In this document: in pieces, positions 18,273 to 30,162 of the stretch | Position numbering within the stretch: the stretch's first letter is position 1 | How the letters are laid out: each line of letters opens with the position of its first letter | The notes under the pieces: generated by a model | What the model was told of the DNA's origin: nothing | Databases searched by the model: none | Seen by the model: the letters and a program-made list of their open reading frames with translations, nothing else | Origin: Pseudomonas marginalis | GTDB taxonomy: Bacteria; Pseudomonadota; Gammaproteobacteria; Pseudomonadales; Pseudomonadaceae | Direction: 5' to 3' | DNA: 64,000 nucleotides | Assembly (NCBI RefSeq): GCF_900105325.1 | Contig: NZ_FNSU01000003.1 | Span: 3,361,501-3,425,500, forward strand | Made by a program: the position numbers and the translations under genes

Positions 18273-19712
18273 ATGCCGCACATTTTGATCGTCGAAGACG
18301 AAACCATTATCCGCTCTGCCTTGCGTCGCCTGCTTGAACGTAATCAATACCAGGTCAGCGAAGCCGGCTCGGTGCAGGAAGCACAAGAGCGTTTCAGCAT
18401 CCCCACGTTCGACCTGATTGTCAGTGACCTGCGCCTGCCCGGCGCACCGGGCACCGAGCTGATCAAGCTTGGCCAGGGCACCCCGGTGCTGATCATGACC
18501 AGCTATGCCAGCCTGCGCTCGGCGGTTGATTCCATGAAAATGGGCGCGGTGGACTACATTGCCAAGCCGTTTGACCACGATGAAATGCTCCAGGCCGTGG
18601 CCCGCATCCTGCGCGACCGCCAGTCAGCCAGCAGCGCGCCTGCCGAACAGCGCCCCGCCGGCAAGGCCACCAACGGCGCCGACAAACCGGGAGTCGACAA
18701 CAGCAACGGCGAAATCGGCATCATTGGCTCCTGCCCGCCGATGCAGGACCTGTACGGCAAGATCCGTAAGGTCGCGCCCACCGACTCCAATGTATTGATC
18801 CAGGGCGAGTCAGGCACCGGTAAAGAACTGGTGGCCCGCGCCCTGCACAACCTGTCCAAACGCGCCAAGGCGCCGATGATTTCGGTGAACTGTGCGGCGA
18901 TCCCCGAATCCCTGATCGAGTCCGAACTGTTCGGCCACGAGAAAGGCGCTTTTACCGGCGCCAGCGCTGGGCGTGCGGGCCTGGTGGAAGCGGCGGACGG
19001 CGGGACGTTGTTCCTTGATGAAATCGGTGAGTTGCCGCTGGAGGCCCAGGCGCGACTGCTGCGTGTGCTGCAGGAAGGTGAGATTCGCCGTGTAGGCTCG
19101 GTGCAATCGCAGAAGGTTGACGTACGCCTGATCGCGGCCACCCACCGCGACCTCAAGAGCCTGGCCAAGATCGGTCAGTTCCGTGAAGACTTGTATTACC
19201 GCCTGCACGTGATCGCGCTCAAATTGCCGGCCCTGCGTGAGCGCGGTGCCGACGTGAATGAGATCGCCAACGCATTCCTGCTGCGCCAGAGTGCGCGCAT
19301 CAACCGTACCGACCTGACGTTCGCGCCGGACGCCGAGCAGGCGATTCGGCATTACTCGTGGCCGGGTAACGTGCGGGAACTGGAGAATGCGGTCGAGCGT
19401 GCAGTGATCCTGTCGGAAAGCCCGGAAATTTCCGCCGAGCTGCTGGGTATCGATATTGAGCTCAGTGACTTGGAAGATGACGATTTCATTGGCCTGGCCC
19501 CGACACAGGGCGGCGCCAGCAATACCAGCCATGAGCCGACGGAAGATTTGTCACTGGAAGACTACTTCCAGCATTTCGTCCTTGAGCATCAGGACCACAT
19601 GACCGAGACCGAGCTGGCACGCAAGCTGGGCGTGAGCCGCAAGTGCCTGTGGGAACGCCGCCAGCGCCTGGGCATTCCACGGCGCAAGACCGGGGTGGCC
19701 AGCGAAAGCTGA
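18273..19712 (+). CDS. cbrB: Sigma-54 response regulator CbrB
   Basis: NtrC-type activator phosphorylated by CbrA; its main target is the crcZ sRNA promoter. The 479-residue protein has a receiver domain with Asp52 in VSDLRLPG, a linker (about 115-145), an AAA+ domain with Walker A GESGTGKE (178-185), the sigma-54 contact loop GAFTGAS and Walker [13 protein letters not shown], and a Fis-type helix-turn-helix at the C terminus ([20 protein letters not shown]). The neighbouring crcZ region has a matching CbrB-type site. Confidence 0.96.
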   Translation: MPHILIVEDETIIRSALRRLLERNQYQVSEAGSVQEAQERFSIPTFDLIVSDLRLPGAPGTELIKLGQGTPVLIMTSYASLRSAVDSMKMGAVDYIAKPFDHDEMLQAVARILRDRQSASSAPAEQRPAGKATNGADKPGVDNSNGEIGIIGSCPPMQDLYGKIRKVAPTDSNVLIQGESGTGKELVARALHNLSKRAKAPMISVNCAAIPESLIESELFGHEKGAFTGASAGRAGLVEAADGGTLFLDEIGELPLEAQARLLRVLQEGEIRRVGSVQSQKVDVRLIAATHRDLKSLAKIGQFREDLYYRLHVIALKLPALRERGADVNEIANAFLLRQSARINRTDLTFAPDAEQAIRHYSWPGNVRELENAVERAVILSESPEISAELLGIDIELSDLEDDDFIGLAPTQGGASNTSHEPTEDLSLEDYFQHFVLEHQDHMTETELARKLGVSRKCLWERRQRLGIPRRKTGVASES

Positions 19713-19753
19713 GGGTGCGCCTCCACAGGTAACACCCTCAGATGTGAAAAAAC

Positions 19754-19779
19754 TGTTACCGCGGATATTTCGCGTAACA
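19754..19779. promoter_or_regulatory. Predicted CbrB binding site upstream of crcZ
   Basis: TGTTAC (19754-19759) and GTAACA (19774-19779) form an inverted repeat with a 14-base spacer, the arrangement described for CbrB. It lies about 125-150 bases before the crcZ start, the usual distance for a sigma-54 enhancer. A further GGTAAC half-site lies at 19795-19800, and GGTAACA at 19729-19735. Confidence 0.8.
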
Positions 19780-19818
19780 AAAGCCGGGGCTTACGGTAAC
19801 GAAGCCCCGGCTTTTTTT
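19779..19818 (+). terminator. Terminator of cbrB
   Basis: AAAAGCCGGGGCTT (19779-19792) pairs with AAGCCCCGGCTTTT (19802-19815), followed by more T. It abuts the CbrB site. Confidence 0.93.
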
Positions 19819-19876
19819 TGCCCCTCAAAAACCAAAAAACACCTCAACCCCCCGGTTTTGCTTGGCGACGCAAAAG

Positions 19877-19893
19877 TTGGCACGCACCCTGCT
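19877..19893 (+). promoter_or_regulatory. Sigma-54 promoter of crcZ
   Basis: TTGGCACG (19877-19884), four bases, CTGCT: GG and GC are ten bases apart, the -24/-12 arrangement. Transcription should begin close to 19903. Confidence 0.92.
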
Positions 19894-19902
19894 ATATGCT
19901 TA

Positions 19903-20270
19903 GTACAACAACAATAACAAGCTTTGTACAAGACAATAAAAATAAGACGAATCGACTCACGCATAACAAAAACAACACGGCGGAGGCGCAGCTAACTGAT
20001 TCTTTTGGAGAGGCGTTGCATTTGGGGCTTGCCCCGCAACCAGGCCGAGAACAACAAAAACTGCCCTAAGGCAGAGCCTGAACTGGTTGGATCGTAGATC
20101 AGCAACACAGCGACCAAAGCAATCCGTTTGCTCTTGACTCCCAATTGGGAGGGTCATGAAGGTGAAGCTTCATGGCGAGGGCGATCAACAAAAACAAGAA
20201 GCCCGAAATCAATAATAAAAATAGAGCACGCAACTACTTCTGGGGGAGCTTCGGCTCCCCTTGTAGTTTC
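19903..20270 (+). ncRNA. crcZ: CrcZ small RNA, Hfq/Crc decoy
   Basis: About 365-nt RNA that sequesters Hfq (and Crc) and so relieves carbon catabolite repression when poor carbon sources are used. It lies between cbrB and pcnB, the conserved place. I count six A-rich CA motifs of the AAnAAnAA type: 19907-19920, 19935-19946, 19965-19976, 20050-20060, 20187-20200 and about 20207-20222. The 3' end is a hairpin GGGGAGC-TTCG-GCTCCCC (20243-20260) enclosed by an outer AACTAC/GTAGTT pairing. Between its end and pcnB (20271-20408) I see nothing further. Confidence 0.93.
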
Positions 20271-20408
20271 CGGGATTTGACGATTTAAGGCTTATGGCGC
20301 AACGCCGAAGCTTGTTCCTACACCATCCCCTGACTAAATGCTAGAATCCCCGCCCATCATGCGGTCATTCTTCGTTATGGCCGAACATTCCTTCAAACAG
20401 TGCATCCC

Positions 20409-21812
20409 ATGCTGAAGAAGTTGTTCCAGTCATTCCGTTCTCCCTTGCGTCGTACGCAACACAAACGCAGCACGCCTGAAGTGCTCAACAGCAGCCAGCA
20501 TTCGTTGCAGCGCGCTCAATTCAGCCGTTATGCGGTGAATATCGTCGAACGGTTGCAGAACGCCGGTTACCAGGCCTACCTGGTGGGCGGTTGCGTACGC
20601 GACATGCTGCTCAATATCACGCCTAAGGATTTCGACGTCGCCACCAGTGCCACGCCTGAGCAAGTGCGTGCCGAGTTTCGCAATGCGCGAATCATCGGTC
20701 GCCGCTTCAAGCTGGTGCACATCCACTTTGGTCGCGAAATCATCGAGGTCGCGACCTTCCGTGCCGGCCACCCGCAAAACGATGAAGAGGAAGACACCAA
20801 TCAGTCCTCCCGCAACGAGAGCGGGCGCATCCTGCGCGACAACGTCTATGGCACCCTGGAAGAAGACGCACAGCGCCGCGACTTCACCATCAATGCCCTC
20901 TATTACGACCCGGTCAGCGAACGCATCCTCGATTACGCCAATGGCGTACACGACATCCGCAATAACCTGATCCGCCTGATCGGCGACCCGACGCAGCGCT
21001 ATCAGGAAGACCCGGTGCGCATGCTGCGGGCCGTGCGCTTCGCCGCCAAGCTCAACTTCGGTATCGAGAAACACACCGCCGCACCGATACGCGAGCTGGC
21101 ACCGATGCTGCGGGAAATCCCGTCCGCGCGTCTGTTCGAAGAAGTGCTCAAGCTGTTCCTCTCCGGCTACGCCGCCGACACCTTCGAAATGCTGGTCGAC
21201 TTGCAGTTGTTCGACCCACTGTTCCCGGCCAGCGCCGAAGCACTGGAGTACAACCCGACTTATACCCACACGCTGATCAGCGAAGCCTTGATCAATACCG
21301 ACCTGCGCATCAAGCAGAACAAACCGGTCACGCCGGCGTTCCTGTTTGCCGCCCTGTTGTGGCCGGCCCTGCCCAAGCGCGTACTGCGTCTGCAGGAACG
21401 TGGCATGCCGCCGATCCCGGCCATGCAGGAAGCCGCTCACGAGCTGATCGCCGAACAGTGCCAGCGCATTGCTATCCCGAAACGTTTCACGATGCCGATC
21501 CGCGAGATCTGGGACATGCAGGAACGCCTGCCGCGCCGCAGCGGCAAGCGTGCCGACCTGCTGCTGGACAACCCGCGCTTCCGTGCCGGCTACGACTTCC
21601 TGCTGCTGCGTGAAAGCGCCGGTGAGCAGACCGACGGCCTGGGCGAATGGTGGACCGACTATCAGGATGCCAATGACAGCCAACGCCGCGACATGATTCG
21701 CGACCTCGGCAGCAAGGGTGATGGCGAAGGCGCAGGGCCGAAGAAGCGTCGTCGCAGCGGCACCAAGCGCAAACGCAGTGCTGCCGATGCCTCGGGCGCT
21801 GCGGGCGAATAA
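20409..21812 (+). CDS. pcnB: Poly(A) polymerase I
   Basis: Adds 3' poly(A) tails that mark RNAs for decay. The 467-residue protein belongs to the class II nucleotidyltransferases, with LVGGCVRDMLLN and the metal-binding pair in DFDVATSATPEQV (about residues 56-85), then RRDFTINALYYD and the RNA-binding head domain. The C terminus is very basic (KKRRRSGTKRKRSA), typical of proteobacterial PcnB and different from CCA-adding enzymes. The start is uncertain: ATG 20409 gives MLKKLFQSFRSPLRR, while GTG at 20400 is in frame; neither has a clear Shine-Dalgarno. folK follows after two bases. Confidence 0.94.
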   Translation: MLKKLFQSFRSPLRRTQHKRSTPEVLNSSQHSLQRAQFSRYAVNIVERLQNAGYQAYLVGGCVRDMLLNITPKDFDVATSATPEQVRAEFRNARIIGRRFKLVHIHFGREIIEVATFRAGHPQNDEEEDTNQSSRNESGRILRDNVYGTLEEDAQRRDFTINALYYDPVSERILDYANGVHDIRNNLIRLIGDPTQRYQEDPVRMLRAVRFAAKLNFGIEKHTAAPIRELAPMLREIPSARLFEEVLKLFLSGYAADTFEMLVDLQLFDPLFPASAEALEYNPTYTHTLISEALINTDLRIKQNKPVTPAFLFAALLWPALPKRVLRLQERGMPPIPAMQEAAHELIAEQCQRIAIPKRFTMPIREIWDMQERLPRRSGKRADLLLDNPRFRAGYDFLLLRESAGEQTDGLGEWWTDYQDANDSQRRDMIRDLGSKGDGEGAGPKKRRRSGTKRKRSAADASGAAGE

Positions 21813-21814
21813 AC

Positions 21815-22312
21815 GTGGAACGCATCTACATCGGCATGGGCAGCAACCTGGCAGCCCCGGACCAGCAATTGCGCAGCGCTATCCAAGCGCTGGCGCAATT
21901 GCCAGACACTTGCGTCGCGGGTGTGTCCGCCTTTTACCAAAGTGACTCCCTGCTCCCGGGCCAGCCGCGCTACACCAACGCAGTTGCCGCCCTGGACAGC
22001 CGCCTTGCGCCACTTGACCTGCTGGACGCGCTGCAAGCCATCGAAAACGATCAGGGCCGCGAGCGCCTGGAGCGTTGGGGCCCTCGCACCCTTGACCTGG
22101 ACATTCTGCTGTTTGGCGATCGCCTGATCGACGAACCGCGCCTGAAGGTGCCCCACTATCAGATGCACCTGCGTGCATTTGTGTTGTATCCGCTGGCCGA
22201 ACTGGCACCTGCCGCATTGCAATTGCCGGATGGCAACCCCCTCAGTGCCCTGCTTGACGCCTGCCCGTTTGTCGGCCTGGAACGGCTCCCGGTTGCTGAA
22301 TCGCGTCAGTAA
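21815..22312 (+). CDS. folK: 6-hydroxymethyl-7,8-dihydropterin pyrophosphokinase
   Basis: Transfers pyrophosphate from ATP to hydroxymethyl-dihydropterin, giving the substrate of FolP (also encoded in this window) for folate synthesis. The 165-residue protein has the family markers YIGMGSNL near the N terminus, SAFYQSDSLLPGQPRYTNAV and the signature GPRTLDLDILLFG. The start is GTG at 21815, three bases after the pcnB stop begins; no other start fits the conserved N terminus. pcnB and folK are neighbours in E. coli as well. Confidence 0.94.
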   Translation: MERIYIGMGSNLAAPDQQLRSAIQALAQLPDTCVAGVSAFYQSDSLLPGQPRYTNAVAALDSRLAPLDLLDALQAIENDQGRERLERWGPRTLDLDILLFGDRLIDEPRLKVPHYQMHLRAFVLYPLAELAPAALQLPDGNPLSALLDACPFVGLERLPVAESRQ

Positions 22313-22348
22313 CAGCGGTAACACCGCCATCGTAACAATGCGGTAACA
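22309..22348. repeat. Four GTAACA direct repeats before panB
   Basis: GTAACA occurs at 22309, 22318, 22332 and 22343, with spacings of 9, 14 and 11 bases. The first overlaps the folK stop. The last ends eight bases before a possible panB -35. The hexamer is the same as the CbrB half-site, but all four point the same way, so an inverted CbrB site is not formed. Confidence 0.55.
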
Positions 22349-22355
22349 CATCCAA

Positions 22356-22387
22356 TTGACTTCCCGTGTCCTCCTCACGACTATAGG
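22356..22387 (+). promoter_or_regulatory. Possible panB promoter
   Basis: TTGACT (22356-22361) is followed by the AT-rich ACTATAGG around 22380-22387; the spacing is 17-20 bases depending on which -10 hexamer is used. The leader to panB would be about 135 nt. Confidence 0.4.
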
Positions 22388-22526
22388 CGTCCCGCTGCCG
22401 CCAACCCGGCAATGAAGGGCGCAATCCAGGCCTTATAAGCACTGCTCTCAAGACAGTGCGCCTGTATAAACGAAGACTCACGCGCGTTACTCGCTGTTTC
22501 CAAGCGCCTGAACGAGGACCCTTTTC

Positions 22527-23327
22527 ATGCCAGACATTACCCTGACCACCTTGCAGAGCCTCAAGCTCAAAGGTGAAAAAATCACCATGCTCACCTGCTA
22601 TGACGCCACCTTCGCCCACGCCAGTTGCCAGGCCGGGGTTGAAGTGTTGTTGGTAGGCGACTCCCTGGGCATGGTCCTTCAAGGGAATGACAGCACCCTG
22701 CCCGTCACCACCGATGAACTGGCCTACCACACCGCCAGCGTCAAGCGCGGGAACGACGGCGCATTCATAATCGCCGACCTGCCGTTCATGGATTACGCCA
22801 CCGTCGAGCAGACCTTCCTGAACGCCGGCAAACTGATGCGTGCCGGTGCACACATGATCAAGGTAGAGGGCGCCGTATGGCTCGCCGAGTCGATTCGCCT
22901 GCTGGCTGAACGCGGTGTGCCGGTCTGTGCACATATGGGCCTGACACCACAGTCCGTGAACATCCTCGGCGGCTACAAGGTGCAAGGCCGCAACGAAGCC
23001 CAGGCGCGCCAGATGCGCGCCGATGCCATCGCCCTGGAGCAGGCGGGCGTCGCGATGATCCTGCTCGAATGCGTGCCCAGCGAACTCGCGGCAGAAATCA
23101 CCCAGGCCGTTAAGGTGCCGGTGATCGGTATTGGCGCGGGCTCGGCCACCGACGGCCAGGTGCTGGTGCTGCACGACATGCTCGGCCTGTCGATTACCGG
23201 CCGCGTGCCAAAGTTCGTGAAGAACTTCATGACTGGCCAGGACAGCATCCACGCGGCATTGAGTGCCTACGTCGCCGAAGTCAAAGGCGTGACCTTCCCA
23301 GGCGCCGAACACGGATTCTCTGCATGA
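22527..23327 (+). CDS. panB: 3-methyl-2-oxobutanoate hydroxymethyltransferase
   Basis: First committed step of pantothenate synthesis: ketoisovalerate plus methylene-tetrahydrofolate gives ketopantoate. The 266-residue TIM-barrel protein shows [38 protein letters not shown] (metal-binding Asp), [13 protein letters not shown] and GHMGLTPQ-like [15 protein letters not shown], all family features. GAGGACC precedes the ATG. Its stop overlaps the panC start (ATGA), so the pair is translationally coupled. Confidence 0.96.
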   Translation: MPDITLTTLQSLKLKGEKITMLTCYDATFAHASCQAGVEVLLVGDSLGMVLQGNDSTLPVTTDELAYHTASVKRGNDGAFIIADLPFMDYATVEQTFLNAGKLMRAGAHMIKVEGAVWLAESIRLLAERGVPVCAHMGLTPQSVNILGGYKVQGRNEAQARQMRADAIALEQAGVAMILLECVPSELAAEITQAVKVPVIGIGAGSATDGQVLVLHDMLGLSITGRVPKFVKNFMTGQDSIHAALSAYVAEVKGVTFPGAEHGFSA

Positions 23328-24175
23328 ACACCGTAAAAACCGTACGCGAACTCAGAGCCGCCGTCGCCCACGCCCGCAAGGCCGGCAAACGCATCGGCTT
23401 CGTGCCCACCATGGGTAACCTGCACAGCGGACATGCCAGCCTGGTCAGCAAGGCTGTGCAGCAGGCGGACTTTGTCGTGGCGAGTATTTTCGTCAACCCA
23501 CTGCAATTTGGCGCCGGCGAAGACCTGGACAAGTACCCTCGCACCCTGGCCGCCGATCAGGAAAAGCTCCTGCAGGCCGGCTGCAACCTGCTGTTCGCGC
23601 CAACCGTCGAGGAGATGTACCCCGGCGGCATGACCGGCCAGACCCGCGTCAGCGTCCCGCAATTGTCCGAAGGCTTGTGCGGCGCCAGCCGTCCCGGGCA
23701 TTTCGAAGGCGTGGCGACCGTGGTCAGCAAATTGTTCAACATGGTCCAGCCGGACATGGCTGTATTTGGCCAGAAGGACTACCAGCAACTGGCCGTGATT
23801 CGTGCCATGGTCCATGACCTGAACATGCCGATCCAGATTATCGGCGAGCCCACCGTACGCGCCGATGATGGCCTGGCGCTGTCCTCGCGCAACGGTTTTC
23901 TCAGCGAAGAACAACGTGCGATCGCGCCGGTGCTGTACCGCAGCCTCAGCCAGATTGCCGCAGCCATCAAAAGCGGTGATCACGACTTCGCCAGGCTGCG
24001 TGCCGAACAGGTGCAGCAGATCGAGGCTGCCGGGTTGCGCCTGGATTACCTCGAAGTGCGCCAGGGCCTGCACCTGCGGGCCGCTACGGCGGAGGATCGG
24101 GATATTGTGATTCTGGTGGCGGCCTTCCTAGGCACGACCCGCCTTATCGACAACCTGCATCTGACCCTCGACTGA
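23324..24175 (+). CDS. panC: Pantothenate synthetase
   Basis: Joins pantoate and beta-alanine using ATP. The 283-residue protein shows [15 protein letters not shown] (HxGH nucleotide motif), [31 protein letters not shown] and the KMSKS-like [13 protein letters not shown]. The length is typical. In P. aeruginosa panD (aspartate decarboxylase, making beta-alanine) follows panC; here only 223 non-coding bases separate panC from pgi, so panD is not at this place. Confidence 0.96.
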   Translation: MNTVKTVRELRAAVAHARKAGKRIGFVPTMGNLHSGHASLVSKAVQQADFVVASIFVNPLQFGAGEDLDKYPRTLAADQEKLLQAGCNLLFAPTVEEMYPGGMTGQTRVSVPQLSEGLCGASRPGHFEGVATVVSKLFNMVQPDMAVFGQKDYQQLAVIRAMVHDLNMPIQIIGEPTVRADDGLALSSRNGFLSEEQRAIAPVLYRSLSQIAAAIKSGDHDFARLRAEQVQQIEAAGLRLDYLEVRQGLHLRAATAEDRDIVILVAAFLGTTRLIDNLHLTLD

Positions 24176-24398
24176 CCCCTCTGAACACCCCGCCGATTGC
24201 CCTGATCGCTGTGCCGGTATAAAAAAGTACCGGCCACAGCGCAGACAAAGCCAAGACATATCGACACGCTAGGTTTAATGTAATCGCCCTGCGCTATGGT
24301 TAGCGCTGTCTGGAACCCAATCCTTGAGATAAGACTGGATGTTCCGGGCTTTGAAGTGTCCTAAAGGCAGTCCCCGTAATAAAAGGAAACCCGCAGCG

Positions 24399-26063
24399 AT
24401 GGCGTACTACCGCACCCCTCATGACGTTACCGCTCTGCCCGCCTGGCAAGCGCTCAACCAACATCGCCAAGCCATGCAGGATTTCAGCATGCGCGAAGCG
24501 TTCAATGCCGATCCCCAGCGCTTTTCCCAGTTCACCTTGAGCAGCTGCGGACTTTTCCTCGATTACTCGAAAAACCTGATCACCGGCGAGACCCGCGACC
24601 TGCTGGTGGGCCTTGCCAACGAAGTGGGTCTTAAAGACGCAATCAACTCGCTGTATGCGGGCGAGCCGGTCAACTCCTCCGAAGGCCGCCCTGCCCTGCA
24701 CACCGCCCTGCGTCGCCCGGTGGGCGACAAGCTGTCGGTCAATGGCGTGAACATCATGCCGGACGTGCACAAGGTGCTGAACCAGATCACCGACCTGGTC
24801 GGCCGCATCCACGACGGCCTGTGGCGTGGCTACACCGAGAAGCCGATCACCGATGTGGTGAATATCGGCATCGGCGGCTCGTTCCTCGGCCCGGAGCTGG
24901 TCTCTGAAGCGCTGTTGTCCTACGCCCACAAAGGCGTGCGCTGCCACTACCTGGCGAACATCGATGGCAGCGAATTCCATGAGCTGACCATGAAGCTGCG
25001 CGCCGAGACCACGCTGTTTATCGTCTCGTCGAAATCCTTCAACACCCTGGAAACCCTGAAAAACGCCCAGGCCGCCCGCGCCTGGTACCTGGCCCAGGGT
25101 GGCTCGGAAGCCGAGCTGTACCGCCACTTTATCGCCGTGTCGAGCAACAACGCGGCCGCCGTGGCCTTCGGTATCCGCGAAGAAAACATCTTCCCGATGT
25201 GGGACTGGGTGGGCGGCCGTTATTCGTTGTGGTCGGCCATCGGCCTGCCAATCGCCCTGGCCATCGGCATGTCCAACTTCAAGGAACTGCTGTCCGGTGC
25301 CTACACCATGGACCAGCATTTCCAGAACGCGCCGTTCGAACAGAACATGCCGGTGCTGCTGGGCCTGCTGGGCGTTTGGTACGGCAACTTCTGGGGTGCG
25401 CAGAGCCATGCGATCCTGCCGTACGACCACTACCTGCGTAACATCACCAAGCACTTGCAACAGCTGGACATGGAATCCAACGGCAAGAGCGTGCGCCAGG
25501 ACGGCAAACCGGTGTCCACCGATACCGGCCCGGTGATCTGGGGTGGCGTCGGCTGCAACGGCCAACATGCTTATCACCAGTTGCTGCACCAAGGCACCCA
25601 ACTGATCCCGGCCGACTTCATCGTGCCGATCGTCAGCTTCAACCCGGTGTCCGACCACCATCAGTGGCTGTACGCCAACTGCCTGTCCCAAAGCCAGGCA
25701 CTGATGCTCGGCAAGACCCGCAGCGAAGCCGAAGCCGAGCTGCGCGACAAGGGCATCCCGGAAGACGACGTGCAGAAGCTGGCACCGCACAAGGTGATCC
25801 CGGGCAACCGTCCGAGCAACACGCTCGTGGTTGAACGCATCAGCCCGCGTCGCCTGGGCGCCCTGGTTGCGATGTATGAACATAAAGTGTTCGTGCAAAG
25901 CGTGATCTGGGGCATCAACGCCTTCGACCAATGGGGCGTGGAGCTGGGCAAGGAGCTGGGCAAGGGCGTATACAATCGCCTCACCGGCGCCGAAGAAACC
26001 TTGGCCGAAGACGCTTCGACCCAGGGGCTGATCAACTACTTCCGCGGCCGTCACCGCGGCTGA
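24399..26063 (+). CDS. pgi: Glucose-6-phosphate isomerase
   Basis: Interconverts glucose-6-phosphate and fructose-6-phosphate. In pseudomonads, which lack phosphofructokinase, it works mainly in recycling triose phosphates and in gluconeogenesis. The 554-residue protein contains [27 protein letters not shown], the signature [20 protein letters not shown] and the active-site Glu and His near [19 protein letters not shown] choose ATG 24399 ([10 protein letters not shown]) because AAAGGAA lies upstream and the length then fits; an upstream in-frame ATG would add 20 unrelated residues. Confidence 0.97.
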   Translation: MAYYRTPHDVTALPAWQALNQHRQAMQDFSMREAFNADPQRFSQFTLSSCGLFLDYSKNLITGETRDLLVGLANEVGLKDAINSLYAGEPVNSSEGRPALHTALRRPVGDKLSVNGVNIMPDVHKVLNQITDLVGRIHDGLWRGYTEKPITDVVNIGIGGSFLGPELVSEALLSYAHKGVRCHYLANIDGSEFHELTMKLRAETTLFIVSSKSFNTLETLKNAQAARAWYLAQGGSEAELYRHFIAVSSNNAAAVAFGIREENIFPMWDWVGGRYSLWSAIGLPIALAIGMSNFKELLSGAYTMDQHFQNAPFEQNMPVLLGLLGVWYGNFWGAQSHAILPYDHYLRNITKHLQQLDMESNGKSVRQDGKPVSTDTGPVIWGGVGCNGQHAYHQLLHQGTQLIPADFIVPIVSFNPVSDHHQWLYANCLSQSQALMLGKTRSEAEAELRDKGIPEDDVQKLAPHKVIPGNRPSNTLVVERISPRRLGALVAMYEHKVFVQSVIWGINAFDQWGVELGKELGKGVYNRLTGAEETLAEDASTQGLINYFRGRHRG

Positions 26064-26075
26064 TGCAGGCACCGC

Positions 26076-26105
26076 AAGGCCAACGTCCGTTTGGACGTTG
26101 GCCTT
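26076..26105. terminator. Hairpin between pgi and acs
   Basis: A perfect 13-base stem AAGGCCAACGTCC / GGACGTTGGCCTT around loop GTTT begins 13 bases after pgi. It has no long T tract, so termination may be incomplete. Confidence 0.65.
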
Positions 26106-26168
26106 GAACCCTCTCCATACAGGGTGCATCTTTATGACTTGTCGCAAAAACAAGAATAAGGATCGCTC

Positions 26169-28106
<1,938 letters not shown>

Positions 28107-28121
28107 GAAACCCGAGTCGCC

Positions 28122-28991
28122 ATGGAATTTATCCGCAGCCGTATCGAAACCCAGTTGATGAGCCTCACTGGCTTGTCACTGGGCCAACTGGACCTGGAAA
28201 ACCCCAAGGGCGATCCGGGCCTGTTCGGGCCGGACTCGGTCAGTTGGCAAGTCCATGGTGACTTCAGCAGCATGCTCATCGGCGGCATCAGCGCCTTGAT
28301 GCTGCAAGCCTTGCACCCATTGGCCCTGGCCGGCGTGTGGGACCATTCGAATTTTCGCCAGGACATGCTTGGGCGCCTGCGCCGTACCTCGCAGTTTATT
28401 TCCGGTACCACGTTCGGCGCGCGCAAAGACGCCGACTGGCTGATCGAAAAAGTGCGCACCATTCACCTGCAGGTGGTGGGCCATGCCCCGGACGGGAGGC
28501 CTTACGCGGCCAGCGATCCAGCGCTGCTGACCTGGGTGCATGTGGCGGAGGTGAGCAACTTTCTTGCTGCCCACTTGCGCTATCGCAACCCGCACCTCTG
28601 CGGCCGTGATCAGGACCGTTACTACAGCGAGATCGCCGTCGTCGCAGAACGGCTCGGCGCGCAGGATGTGCCGCATTCACGCCAGGAAATTTCCGATTAC
28701 CTTGAGAATATCCGCCCGCAATTGCTGTGCGACGAGCGCAGCCGCGAAGTGCTGCGCCTGTTGCTGAACGCGCCCTCCCCCAGCCTGTTGGCCAAGCCTT
28801 TTGGTGCCTTGATGATGCAAGCCGGGATCGACCTGCTGCCGGACTGGGCCAGCACCCTGCTCGATCAGCACCAGGGCCCGCTGCAACGCCGGATGATCCG
28901 CGCCGGGGTCAAGCGCAGCGCGCCGTTGTTGCGCTGGGCGATGCGCAATGGTTCGGTGCAGCGTGCACACCGGCGGATGGGGTTGATGTAG
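28122..28991 (+). CDS. MpaB-family (DUF2236) oxygenase-like protein
   Basis: A 289-residue protein that I assign to the oxygenase MpaB family (DUF2236), from its early VSWQVHGDFSSMLIGGISAL and LHPLALAGVWDHSNF, followed by GTTFGARKDADWLIEKVR, the histidine-bearing LTWVHVAEVSNFLAAH and DRYYSEIAVVAERLGA. Relatives include heme-dependent latex-clearing and lincomycin-pathway oxygenases. Whether this one binds heme or oxidises anything is unknown. It begins 15 bases after acs. Confidence 0.78.
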   Translation: MEFIRSRIETQLMSLTGLSLGQLDLENPKGDPGLFGPDSVSWQVHGDFSSMLIGGISALMLQALHPLALAGVWDHSNFRQDMLGRLRRTSQFISGTTFGARKDADWLIEKVRTIHLQVVGHAPDGRPYAASDPALLTWVHVAEVSNFLAAHLRYRNPHLCGRDQDRYYSEIAVVAERLGAQDVPHSRQEISDYLENIRPQLLCDERSREVLRLLLNAPSPSLLAKPFGALMMQAGIDLLPDWASTLLDQHQGPLQRRMIRAGVKRSAPLLRWAMRNGSVQRAHRRMGLM

Positions 28992-29058
28992 GCAACGCGC
29001 CATAGCTGCTAAACTCCGCGCCCTCATTACCCCCATTTACCTAAGCAAGGCGCGCTCC

Positions 29059-30075
29059 ATGTCTCCCTTGAATCAGGCGCTGCGCGCCGCCCTCGATCAT
29101 CGCCAGGATCTGATCAGCGAACTGCACGCCCAGGGCACCGATTGCTATCGGCTGTTCCATGGCAGCCAGGAAGGCGCCGGCGGCCTGACCATCGACCGCT
29201 ACGGCCCGCAGTTACTGGTGCAAAGCTTCCATCAGTCGCTGGAAACCGCCGACCTGCTGGAGCTGCACCAACTGGTCAACCAGCACATGGGCCTGGAGTT
29301 GCTGCTGGTCTACAACGACCGCTCCCGCGGCAACTCGCGGGTCGATCGCGAAGATTCGGTATACCGCGCCGAACCTGCCGCGCTGGAAGACCTGGTCGGC
29401 CACGAATGGGGCCTCAATTACCGTGTCCGTGGGCGCCACGCCGGCCAGGACCCACTGCTGTTCCTCGACCTGCGCAATACCCGCGGCTGGGTCAAGGGCC
29501 ACAGCGCCGGCAAAAGCGTACTGAACCTGTTTGCCTACACCTGTGGGGTGGGCCTGAGCGCCGCTGCCGGGGGTGCGCGCGAGGTATGCAACCTGGACTT
29601 CGCCGAGGGCAACCTGGCGGTGGGGCGTGAAAACGGCCAGCTCAATCCACAGCTTCCTACCATGGAGTTCGTACAATCGGACTACTTCCCGGCGATTCGC
29701 CAACTGGCCGGGCTGCCGATCACCCAGCGTCGCGGGCAAAAACTGCCGAGCTATCCGCGCCTGGAGCAGCGTCAATATGACCTGGTGTTGCTCGACCCGC
29801 CGGCCTGGGCCAAGAGTGCCTTCGGTACCGTTGACCTGTTGCGTGACTACCAGAGCCTGCTCAAGCCGGCACTGCTCGCTACAGCCGACAATGGCGTGCT
29901 GATCTGCTGTAACAACCTGGCAAAAGTCAGCATGGAGGATTGGCGTGAACAGGTGCTGCGTTGTGCGCAAAAGGCTGGGCGTCCGGTGCGGGACTGGAAA
30001 ATCATGACGCCCGGCGCGGACTTTCCCTCACAAGATCAACAGCCACCGCTGAAGACTCTGATACTTCAACTGTAA
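29059..30075 (+). CDS. Class I SAM-dependent rRNA-type methyltransferase
   Basis: A 338-residue protein of the RlmI/RlmK-like family. The N-terminal half carries an EEHEE-like domain (YRLFHGSQEGAGGLTIDRYG); the C-terminal half is a Rossmann methyltransferase with motif I VLNLFAYTCGVGLSAAAGGA, motif II CNLDFAEGNL and motif IV LLDPPAWAKS, the last typical of enzymes acting on nucleobases. It probably methylates 23S rRNA, but the site is not readable, and an RlmI or RlmK identity should not be assumed. It is preceded by AAGGCGCG. Confidence 0.85.
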   Translation: MSPLNQALRAALDHRQDLISELHAQGTDCYRLFHGSQEGAGGLTIDRYGPQLLVQSFHQSLETADLLELHQLVNQHMGLELLLVYNDRSRGNSRVDREDSVYRAEPAALEDLVGHEWGLNYRVRGRHAGQDPLLFLDLRNTRGWVKGHSAGKSVLNLFAYTCGVGLSAAAGGAREVCNLDFAEGNLAVGRENGQLNPQLPTMEFVQSDYFPAIRQLAGLPITQRRGQKLPSYPRLEQRQYDLVLLDPPAWAKSAFGTVDLLRDYQSLLKPALLATADNGVLICCNNLAKVSMEDWREQVLRCAQKAGRPVRDWKIMTPGADFPSQDQQPPLKTLILQL

Positions 30076-30162
30076 GCAGCATCCTAAAGGCCCGGTTCTT
30101 CGGAACCGAAAACCCGTGCCATACTCCAAGGCACTCCTGTTTGACATAGATGGCGCCGCCCC

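Noticed and set aside
22332..22348. An inverted CbrB operator before panB
   Set aside because: The GTAACA copies are all in one direction, so no TGTTAC-N14-GTAACA dyad is formed.
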